A DNA stretch of 23,132 bases from JBFKMV01 sp041629655 (lineage in GTDB: Bacteria > Acidobacteriota > Polarisedimenticolia > Polarisedimenticolales > Polarisedimenticolaceae), in contig JBFKMV010000063.1 in assembly GCA_041629655.1 (NCBI GenBank), positions 1 to 23,132 of the forward strand, written 5' to 3'. This document shows, piece after piece, positions 6,508 through 12,693 of the stretch. Position 1 is the stretch's first letter; each line of letters starts with the position of its first letter. The translations under genes were made by a program, and so were the position numbers. The notes beneath the pieces were generated by a model, which saw nothing but the letters and a program-made list of their open reading frames with translations, made no database searches and was not told where the DNA came from.

Positions 6508-8054
6508 CCGGACGCAACGAGACGCATCGCGTCGCACGCGCGTTGCCGGCCGTGCTGGCGGCGGGCGTCCTGGCGCTCGCCACCGGTTGCGGCGCCGACT
6601 TCGCGCCGGTGGAGCTCACGACCACCGGGCGCCCCGCCGCACCGCTGGGCCAGGTCGTGGACCTCGAGCTGTCGCTGCCGGCGCTGTTGATCCAGGGCAC
6701 GACGGAGCGCGGCGTCACGCTGGACCTGGTGCTGGAGATCGAGGGCGAGGGATTCGGCCGGCTGGACGCCCGGGCGGTCCCGGGCCAGGCCCGCTGGGGC
6801 ACCGGCGTGGCGCCGGTCGAGATGCTCTCCGACGGGCGGACGACGGTCACGATCACGCCGGATCGCTGGGCCACCGGGCGCATCGGTCCGCTGCGGATCG
6901 GCCAGACGGTGTTCGAGGTCGCCGTGGACGGCGAGCCGGCCGGCGGCGGCTGGAGCGTCAGGGGGCGCTCGTGGGAGAGCCAGAGCGGCGTGTTCGGCAG
7001 CTTCGCCGGATGGCGGCGCCAGCGCTTTTTGGTCACCACCACCGACTTCTTCGCCGGCGGCGAGGTGGCCGAGGTGGCCTGGGTGCGCGGGCGCGAGATC
7101 CGCGTCAGCGGCCGGCTGGAGCGGGTCAGCCCGGACCCGTTCCTGCGCCGCAGCGGGCGCGCGGTGTTCGTGCTCAACCGCTTCAGCTTCGACAACGTGC
7201 AGCGTCTCGATCCCACGGCGGCGTTCGCGACGGCCTGGCAGCGCGGTCTCGGCGCGCGGGCCAACCCGCACGACGCGCTCGAGCTGCCGGACGGCCGCGT
7301 CCTCGTCACGCGCTACGAGCCGCCCTACGACGACGTCGCCGTGCTGGACGGCCGCAGCGGGGCGAACCTGGGCGCGATCCCGCTGGAGCAGGAGGCCCAA
7401 AACCCGGACGGCACCCCGCGCCCCGACCGGATGGTCGCGGCCGGCGGCGTGGTGTTCGTCGGCCTCCAGGACATCGACCGCACCTTCGGCCGCTACGAGG
7501 AGGGGAAGCTGGCCGTGATCGATCCGCTGCTCGACGCGGTCGTCGGCATCGTCCCGCTGGGCGGAAAGAACCCCGGGTCGATGGAGGCGCGGACGGGTGC
7601 GGACGGACGCGAGCGGATCTGGGTCGCGCTGGGCGGCATCTTCCCCGGGGTGCTGCCGCAGGAGCTCTCGGGCGGGGTCGTGGTGGTCGACGTGGTCAAC
7701 CGCGCCGTGGAGCGCCTCGCGCTGGACGACGACGACCTGGGCGGCAACGTCGGCGCGCTGGCGCTGGCCTCGGAGCGGCTGGGTTACGTGGTGGTGTCGG
7801 ACGCCGCGTTCGAGAATCGCGTGGTGGCCTTCGACCCCGAGCGCGGCGAGATCCTGCGCACGGTCCGGCAGACCCGCGATTTCGTGCCCGAGCTGGAGAT
7901 CGGCGGCAGCGGCATCCTGGCCGTGCCGGACCGCGCGTTCGCGGCGCCGGGACTGTGCCTCTACCGCGTCCCGTCCGATCCGGCCGGGGAGGAGCTGCCG
8001 CTCGGTTGCGCCGCGCTGCCGCTGTCGCCGTTCTCGGTCGAAGCGCTGGACTGA
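6504..8054 (+). CDS. Beta-propeller-like lipoprotein, possible B12-capture partner of the receptor (BtuG-like)
   Basis: The 516-residue product has a lipoprotein signal with Cys29 in ATGC followed by Gly, so outer-membrane anchoring is expected. Residues about 35-220 look like one or two beta-sandwich domains. From about 245 to 510 there are repeating strand blocks typical of YncE/NHL-type propellers: PHDALELPDGRVLVTRYE, DVAVLDGRSGANLGAIPL, GKLAVIDPLLDAVVGIVPL, GVVVVDVVNRAVERLAL, and RVVAFDPERGEILRTV. The start overlaps the receptor stop (ATGA), so the two are translationally coupled. In Bacteroides, the lipoprotein BtuG is a propeller that binds B12 tightly and caps BtuB. Fold type and gene context agree with that role here, but orthology is not shown and the N-terminal domains are extra. 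Its 3' end overlaps the convergent feoA gene by 94 bases. Confidence 0.85.
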   Translation: MTGRNETHRVARALPAVLAAGVLALATGCGADFAPVELTTTGRPAAPLGQVVDLELSLPALLIQGTTERGVTLDLVLEIEGEGFGRLDARAVPGQARWGTGVAPVEMLSDGRTTVTITPDRWATGRIGPLRIGQTVFEVAVDGEPAGGGWSVRGRSWESQSGVFGSFAGWRRQRFLVTTTDFFAGGEVAEVAWVRGREIRVSGRLERVSPDPFLRRSGRAVFVLNRFSFDNVQRLDPTAAFATAWQRGLGARANPHDALELPDGRVLVTRYEPPYDDVAVLDGRSGANLGAIPLEQEAQNPDGTPRPDRMVAAGGVVFVGLQDIDRTFGRYEEGKLAVIDPLLDAVVGIVPLGGKNPGSMEARTGADGRERIWVALGGIFPGVLPQELSGGVVVVDVVNRAVERLALDDDDLGGNVGALALASERLGYVVVSDAAFENRVVAFDPERGEILRTVRQTRDFVPELEIGGSGILAVPDRAFAAPGLCLYRVPSDPAGEELPLGCAALPLSPFSVEALD

Positions 8055-8503
8055 CGCACCAGGATCCCCGCGGCGACGTCGAAGTCGAGGGCCAGCTCGG
8101 TCTCGCCGATCCGCACCACGCAGGCCGGCCGGCGCTGCACCAGCGTCACCTCGCCGCCCGGGACCAGCCCGTACAGCGACAGCGTGCTGCGTCGCGCGCC
8201 CTCGTGCTCGTGGCCGACGCGCACCACCTCTCCGCGATCGCCGGCCCGCAGCTCGGTCAGCGAGCGCAGGCCGCAGGCCTCGCCGTTGCCCGGCGGCGCC
8301 GGCCGGCGCCGGAACAGGCGCCGCAGCCACGCCGGCCCCCGCGGCACCTCGGGGAACTCGTAGCCGCAGGCCGGGCAGCGCATCAGCCGGCACTGCGCGT
8401 GGAGCGGGCAGCCGTGGTGGCACAGCGTGTCCTGGCTCTTGAACTCGAACCCGCACAGCGGGCACAGCCCGTAGGGCTCGCGTTGTGTCGCGGCAGCGCT
8501 CAT
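7961..8503 (-). CDS. feoA: FeoA-domain protein with N-terminal zinc-ribbon-like segment
   Basis: The 180-residue product has three parts. Residues 10-50 carry seven Cys: CPLCG at 14-18, C28, C32, C38 and CPACG at 43-47. They are arranged like a zinc ribbon or metal-binding module. Residues about 70-150 match the SH3-like FeoA domain (LRAGDRGEVVRVG, LYGLVPGGEVTLV, PACVVRIGETELALD, GILVR). Residues 151-180 are a low-complexity Ser/Gly/Ala tail. Classical FeoA is about 75 residues and all core, so both extensions are unusual. FeoA acts in the cytoplasm with FeoB in ferrous iron uptake. The ATG overlaps the feoB stop (ATGA), so the two are coupled. The tail is encoded opposite the last 94 bases of the convergent propeller lipoprotein gene. 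Confidence 0.9.
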   Translation of the reverse strand: MSAAATQREPYGLCPLCGFEFKSQDTLCHHGCPLHAQCRLMRCPACGYEFPEVPRGPAWLRRLFRRRPAPPGNGEACGLRSLTELRAGDRGEVVRVGHEHEGARRSTLSLYGLVPGGEVTLVQRRPACVVRIGETELALDFDVAAGILVRQSSASTENGDSGSAAQPSGSSSPAGSDGTR

Positions 8504-10455
8504 ACGCCGATCCACAACCCGATGCGGTGGATCAGTCCACCGACCAAAAACGCGAACGGGAACACGAACAGGGTGATCGCCCAGGCCACCTTCTGCCCGT
8601 GCTCCTTGGCGATCATCAAGAACGTCGCGAAGCACGGCATGAACAGCGTGATCGTGACCATCGCGACGAACACCTGGTGCGAGGTCAGCACCGCGTCGGG
8701 GCCGATCGACGCGTCGAGCAGGTAGACCGCGCCGAAGTCGCGGCGCAGGAAGCCGATCAGAAACGCGTTGGCCATCTCCGCGGGCAGCCCGAGCCACCCC
8801 GTCACCAGCGGGCGGCCGGCAGCCGCGATCCGCCCCAGGGCGCCGATCCGGTCGAGCAGGAACAGCACCGCCGTACCGATCAGGAACAGCGGGATCACCT
8901 CCCGCATGTACCAGCGCAGCCGGGCCCAGGTCTTGATGGCCACGTTTTGCAGCATCGGGCGCCGCATCGGCGGGATCTCGAGGATCAGCGGGCTGCTCTC
9001 GCCGCCGAGCAGCCGCGCCGTCAGCCAACCGACCGTCAGCACCACCGCGATCATCAGCCCGACCCAGATCGCCACCGCCGGACCCGAGATGCCGGCCATC
9101 ATCGCCATCAGCACGCCGAGCTGGGCCGAGCAGGGCACCGCCAGCGCCAGCAGCACCGTGGTCACGATGCGCTCCTTGCGCGTCTCCAGGATCCGCGTGG
9201 TCATCGTGGCCATGGTGTCGCAGCCCAGGCCGAGCACCATCGGCAGCACGGCCTTGCCGTTGAGGCCCATCAGCCGGAACACGCGGTTGAGCAGGATCGC
9301 CATCCGCGGCATGTAGCCGGAGTCCTCGAGCAGGCTGAAAAAGACGAAGAACGTCGTCACGATCGGCAGCACGATCGCCAGCGCGTACGACAGGCCCATC
9401 GTGATCAGCCCGTACTCCCCGACCAGCAGGTCGTGGAGGAAACGCAGCAACCGCCCGAGCGGCGACAGGGGCGTTTCCCCGGCCGGCACGTAGGCCGGGG
9501 TGAGCACCGTCCGCTCCCAGTGCCCCAGCTCGAGCTCGTGCACCGGCGTGAGCGGCAGCGACATCGTGTACGGGATCGTCTCCACGACGTGCTGGTGGGG
9601 GAACGGCAGCACGCGGTCCACGCCGCGGATCAGCCACGGGTGGACGTGCTGCTGGAACCCGGCCACCTCCAACCCGTCGACGAGCGTGCCGGCGCCGAAC
9701 AATCCGACGAACCAGAACACCAGGAACAGCACCGCCGCCAGCATCGCGAGTCCCTTGATCGGGTGCATGGCCCAGAAGCCGAGCCGCACGCCGAACGGGG
9801 CGCGACGCGGCTGCTCGATCGACCAGATCCCGGCCATGATCTCGTTGACCCGCGCCAGCCGGGCGCGGTTGCGCTCGTACGGCGACTCGATGCGGCGGAA
9901 CCGCTCGCCGTCGAGCCGGGACGGACGCGCATGACGCAGCGTGTCGATCAGCTCCCGCGTGCCCTGCTGGCGGATCGCGGTGGTCTCGACGACCGGCACG
10001 CCGAGCGCCTCGGACAGCCGCGCGGTGTCGACGCGCCCGCCGCGGCGGCCGAGCTCGTCCATCATGTTCAGCACCAGCACCGCCGGGCGCTTCAGCTCGG
10101 CGAGCTGGAGGCTCAGCAGCAGGGCGCGGCGCAGGTTCTTGGCGTCGGCTACCTGCACCACAGTCGCATCAGGGTGCAGATCGAGGATCTCGCGGGTGAC
10201 GCGGGCCTCGTCGCCGGGCTGCGACAGGTCGTTGACGCCCGGGGTGTCGAGAACCTCGCAGGAGGAGCCGTTCAGCTCGGCCTGCGCCCGCACGACCTCC
10301 ACCGTCGTCCCGGGGTAGTTGGAGACGGTGACGTAGCGCTGCGTCAGGTTCTTGAACAGGACGCTCTTGCCGACGTTGGGGTTGCCCACCAACAGCACGC
10401 GCCGCACGTCGTGCGCGCCTTTCGCCACCGGCCCGGCACCTCCTGGTGGGCTCAT
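8500..10455 (-). CDS. feoB: Ferrous iron transporter FeoB
   Basis: The 651-residue product is an inner-membrane Fe(II) transporter with an N-terminal G domain. GNPNVGKS at 24-31 is the P-loop (G1), TT at 50-51 lies in switch I (G2), DTPG at 70-73 is G3 and NMMD at 130-133 is the NxxD-type G4 motif. A helical linker follows, then the membrane domain from about residue 240. That domain contains the two Gate regions, with GYMPR, LGLGCDTMATMTTR, AVPCSAQLG and MPCFATF. Several conserved Cys lie in these regions. It is shorter than E. coli FeoB (773) but typical for other phyla. I chose the ATG at 10455 because GAGGG lies 6 bases upstream; an ATG 48 bases earlier is less likely. Next downstream is feoA; the cupin gene lies 91 bases upstream on the same strand. 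No Fur box was recognised. Confidence 0.97.
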   Translation of the reverse strand: MSPPGGAGPVAKGAHDVRRVLLVGNPNVGKSVLFKNLTQRYVTVSNYPGTTVEVVRAQAELNGSSCEVLDTPGVNDLSQPGDEARVTREILDLHPDATVVQVADAKNLRRALLLSLQLAELKRPAVLVLNMMDELGRRGGRVDTARLSEALGVPVVETTAIRQQGTRELIDTLRHARPSRLDGERFRRIESPYERNRARLARVNEIMAGIWSIEQPRRAPFGVRLGFWAMHPIKGLAMLAAVLFLVFWFVGLFGAGTLVDGLEVAGFQQHVHPWLIRGVDRVLPFPHQHVVETIPYTMSLPLTPVHELELGHWERTVLTPAYVPAGETPLSPLGRLLRFLHDLLVGEYGLITMGLSYALAIVLPIVTTFFVFFSLLEDSGYMPRMAILLNRVFRLMGLNGKAVLPMVLGLGCDTMATMTTRILETRKERIVTTVLLALAVPCSAQLGVLMAMMAGISGPAVAIWVGLMIAVVLTVGWLTARLLGGESSPLILEIPPMRRPMLQNVAIKTWARLRWYMREVIPLFLIGTAVLFLLDRIGALGRIAAAGRPLVTGWLGLPAEMANAFLIGFLRRDFGAVYLLDASIGPDAVLTSHQVFVAMVTITLFMPCFATFLMIAKEHGQKVAWAITLFVFPFAFLVGGLIHRIGLWIGV

Positions 10456-10546
10456 GGAATTCCCTCGAAGGGCCCATGGTACGAGCCCCGCCGGGCCGGG
10501 CACACTCGACCTGTGGACTATTCGGATCGAAAGGTCGGTTGACGCC

Positions 10547-11023
10547 TCAGAGCAGCTCCACGCCGTGGGTATCGCAGAGGTCGGTCACGTGGTCCGCGGG
10601 GTGCCCCGGCCTGGTGGCGCCCCGCGCCTCCAGCCGGGACATCGCCACCAGGAACTTCTCGTGCCCGGCCGGCGTCAGCATCACCAGCAGCCGCCCGGGA
10701 GCCGTGCCGACGTTGGTGAACGCGTGCACCGCGCCGCGGGGGACGTGGGCGCAGGTGCCCGGTCCGCCGGCCACGGTCTCGCCGTTCAGCCGGATCGAGA
10801 ACTCGCCGTCGAGCACGTAGAACACCTTGCTCTCGAAGTGACAGATGTGAAGCGGGGAGCCGGCGCCGGGCGTGGCCTCGATCTCGAGCAACGTCAGCTC
10901 GCCGCCGGTATCGGCCGCTGCCGCCTTGGGAGTGATCCTGAGACCGCCGAGCGGAATCGACGGCCGCTCGCCGGGGGCCACCACCTTGCAGGCCGTGCTT
11001 CTGGGGGTGCGTGTCGCAGCCAT
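10547..11023 (-). CDS. Cupin-domain protein with altered metal-site residues
   Basis: The 158-residue product is a single-domain cupin. Motif 1 is GSPLHICHFESKVFYVLDGE at about 55-74, and motif 2 is GPGTCAHVPRGAVHAFTNVG at about 87-106. In the common pattern HxH(x)4E...H, only the first His (H59) and the motif 2 His (H100) are present. The second His is Cys61 and the Glu is Lys66. H62 and E64 nearby might substitute. A C-terminal extension of about 50 residues follows the barrel. GGAGG lies about 8 bases before the ATG. No signal peptide is seen, so it is probably cytoplasmic. It is divergent from arsM and lies upstream of feoBA on the same strand with a 91-base gap, so co-transcription with feoBA is possible. 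Substrate and activity are unknown. Confidence 0.85.
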   Translation of the reverse strand: MAATRTPRSTACKVVAPGERPSIPLGGLRITPKAAAADTGGELTLLEIEATPGAGSPLHICHFESKVFYVLDGEFSIRLNGETVAGGPGTCAHVPRGAVHAFTNVGTAPGRLLVMLTPAGHEKFLVAMSRLEARGATRPGHPADHVTDLCDTHGVELL

Positions 11024-11255
11024 GTCGATAACCTCCGACGCCGATCTTCCGGCCGGACGGGAAGCGCCGGGGCGCCTGTCGACGGGGATCAGGGGGAAGA
11101 TCGACGCAACGGGCCGATCAGTGGGCCGGGCGGGCGCGTCGTGGGGGGACCGCCACCGGTACTGCGGGGAGCCGACGCGGCCCGGGCTCCCGTGGGTCCA
11201 TGATCCCTCACCGGGGGTGGGCGGTCAAACCGACCGGCGCTAGACTGGAGCCGCC
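11024..11255. other. Intergenic region between divergent cupin and arsM genes
   Basis: This 232-base stretch must hold the promoters of both divergent genes. I found no convincing -35/-10 pair, no intrinsic terminator and no recognisable ArsR-type operator. GGAG at 11247-11250 is the ribosome binding site of arsM. A TAGACT just before it is too close to the start to act as its -10 if that site is used. Confidence 0.4.
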
Positions 11256-12137
11256 ATGAAGAAAACGCCCCCGGACCGCAACCGGGAAACCGTCCCCGAC
11301 GACGCCGAGCAGCTGGTGGGCAAGGTCCGCCAGCGCTACGGCCGCATCGCCGAGGGGCAGGAGGCCGGCTGTTGCGGCCCGGCCCCGAAGGACGCGGGGG
11401 GCGGATGCGGCACCGTCGATGCCGCGGGCGTGGTCGCCGGCCGGATCGGTTACAGCGCCGAGCAGCTCGCCGAGATCCCGGAGGGCGCCAACCTCGGCCT
11501 GGGCTGCGGCGCGCCGGTCGGCCTGCTCGAGCTCGCCCCGGGCGAGACCGTGCTCGACCTGGGCTCGGGCGGGGGGCTCGACGCGTTCCTGGCCGCGAAG
11601 CAGGTCGGCCCGGACGGCCGCGTGATCGGCGTCGACATGACCGAGGAGATGATCGAGCGCGCCCGCGGCAACGCCGCGCGGGCCGGCCTCGGTCAGATCG
11701 AGTTCCGGCTCGGGCGGCTGGAGGCGCTCCCCGTCGAGGACGGCTCGGTCGACGCGGTCACCAGCAACTGCGTGATCAACCTGGTGCCCGACAAGGCCGC
11801 GGTGTTCCGCGAGGTGGCCCGCGTGCTGCGTCCCGGCGGCCGCGTGGTGATCTCCGACATCATCCTCGACGGCAGCATCCCCGCCGTGCTGGAGCAGGAC
11901 CTGCTGGCCTACGTCGGCTGCGTGTCCGGGGCGCTCCAGCGCGAGAGCTACTTCGGACACGTGACCCGGGCCGGGCTCGGCGACGTGGAGCTGCTGCGCG
12001 ACGTCGATTACCTCGCCACCGTGGGCGAGCTGCTACCGGTCGAGGTGCTGGCGCTGCTCGAACGGACCGAGCACCGCGTCGAGGACCTCCGGGGCATCGT
12101 GCGCTCGGTGACGTTCCGCGCCGTCAAGCCCGCCTGA
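11256..12137 (+). CDS. arsM: Arsenite S-adenosylmethionine methyltransferase ArsM
   Basis: The 293-residue product methylates arsenite to volatile or less retained methylarsenicals in the cytoplasm, using S-adenosylmethionine. The N-terminus VRQRYGRIAEG with CCGP at 39-42 and Cys51 is typical of ArsM. Motif I of the methyltransferase fold, DLGSGGG, is at 101-107. The Cys residues expected in the catalytic site are all present: C84 in LGLGCGAP, C172 in SNCVINL and C222 in YVGCVSGAL. The C-terminal domain is the usual length. GGAG lies 5 bases before the ATG. No arsR, arsB/acr3, arsC or other arsenic gene is in the window, so arsM stands alone. It is divergent from the cupin and followed after 106 bases by two very small genes in the same direction. 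Confidence 0.96.
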   Translation: MKKTPPDRNRETVPDDAEQLVGKVRQRYGRIAEGQEAGCCGPAPKDAGGGCGTVDAAGVVAGRIGYSAEQLAEIPEGANLGLGCGAPVGLLELAPGETVLDLGSGGGLDAFLAAKQVGPDGRVIGVDMTEEMIERARGNAARAGLGQIEFRLGRLEALPVEDGSVDAVTSNCVINLVPDKAAVFREVARVLRPGGRVVISDIILDGSIPAVLEQDLLAYVGCVSGALQRESYFGHVTRAGLGDVELLRDVDYLATVGELLPVEVLALLERTEHRVEDLRGIVRSVTFRAVKPA

Positions 12138-12172
12138 CGCGCCCCCGCCTCCGATCCGCCAGCGCCGTGAAA

Positions 12173-12189
12173 TACCCGCGGCCCGGGTA
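12173..12189 (+). repeat. Short inverted repeat downstream of arsM
   Basis: A perfect 6-bp stem (12173-12178 with 12184-12189) closes a 5-base loop, 35 bases past the arsM stop. No T-run follows on the plus strand. It could be a weak terminator or operator in front of the first mini-gene at 12244. Confidence 0.35.
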
Positions 12190-12243
12190 CTACATCGAAA
12201 ACGCGAGGCGTTGCCGCCTCGGCAGGCGACAGGAGGATCCGCC

Positions 12244-12408
12244 ATGCCCCGACGCGTCAAGGACGACCAGCTCGAGCGGATCACCGGCGGTGATCACCAA
12301 GGGCTCCCCTACAAGGACAGCGTGAAGGTGGTCACCGGACCGGGGGATCGCCCGGACCTGGCGCGCGGCGTGACGCGCGAGGACGACGGCGGAAGTCGCG
12401 AGGATTGA
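12244..12408 (+). CDS. Small protein with double-glycine leader-like N-terminus (1 of 2)
   Basis: The 54-residue product begins VKDDQLERITGG within its first 16 residues. This fits the leader pattern L(S/K)DxxLExIxGG, which C39-peptidase/ABC exporters cleave in class II bacteriocins and related peptides. Cleavage after GG would release a 38-residue charged, hydrophilic peptide rich in Asp, Gly, Lys and Arg and lacking Cys and Trp. AGGAGG lies 7 bases upstream of the ATG, the strongest ribosome binding site seen in the window, which argues that this small gene is real. A similar gene follows after 43 bases. No peptidase, exporter or modifying enzyme is in the window, so export and activity are inference. 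It could instead be a short cytoplasmic protein that matches the motif by chance. Confidence 0.65.
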   Translation: MPRRVKDDQLERITGGDHQGLPYKDSVKVVTGPGDRPDLARGVTREDDGGSRED

Positions 12409-12451
12409 AGACTGGGAACCCACGGGATCGGGGGACACGAGAGGTGACGCC

Positions 12452-12634
12452 ATGACACATGACGTGAAGACCGAGGAGCTGAACATCGATGCGCTGACGG
12501 GCGGCCTGGGGGAGGACGACGGTCAGGGCCCGGTGGACATGAACACCGACCCCAACGATCCGTCGGGCTCGGGAGGGTCCGCGGAGGTGGTCCCGAAGCC
12601 GGAAGGCGGCGACGCGATCACGCCGGACAACTAG
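12452..12634 (+). CDS. Small protein with double-glycine leader-like N-terminus (2 of 2)
   Basis: The 60-residue product starts with VKTEELNIDALTGG ending at residue 18, again resembling a double-glycine leader: acidic residues, then Leu, Ile and Leu at helical spacing, then TGG. The remaining 42 residues are very acidic and rich in Gly, Asp, Pro and Asn, with no Cys and no aromatic residue. The core therefore does not look like a membrane-active bacteriocin. GAGAGG lies 7 bases before the ATG. The gene follows the first mini-gene by 43 bases and shares with it the Val-Lys, acidic, Leu...TGG arrangement; the two cores differ. A hairpin begins at the stop codon. Function is unknown. The pair may be precursors, or substrates or ligands of the neighbouring kinase system. 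Confidence 0.65.
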   Translation: MTHDVKTEELNIDALTGGLGEDDGQGPVDMNTDPNDPSGSGGSAEVVPKPEGGDAITPDN

Positions 12635-12693
12635 CGTCGACGGCTCGACGCGGGAGTCGATCACCACGACGACCCAGCTCAGCCCGCGTCGAG
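12634..12693. terminator. Nested inverted repeats between the converging mini-gene and kinase gene
   Basis: A perfect 7-bp hairpin with a 4-base loop (12634-12651) starts at the last base of the mini-gene stop. Its right half also belongs to an 11-bp perfect inverted repeat (12644-12654 with 12683-12693) that reaches into the 3' end of the kinase gene. The two folds are mutually exclusive. There is no T-run, so termination here would be Rho-dependent or inefficient. The position between convergent genes suggests a bidirectional 3' boundary. Confidence 0.4.

Noticed and set aside
8485..10542. Open frame of 685 codons on the plus strand opposite feoB
   Set aside because: The product is rich in His, Gln and Arg, as expected from reading a membrane-protein gene backwards. 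FeoB on the minus strand has all G motifs.
10456..10546. Fur box in front of feoB
   Set aside because: I looked for an AT-rich inverted repeat of the GATAATGATAATC type and saw none. Only a short GGAATTCC palindrome overlaps the ribosome binding site.
11241..11246. TAGACT as -10 element of arsM
   Set aside because: Transcription would begin at about 11253, removing the GGAG ribosome binding site at 11247-11250. The two cannot both be used.
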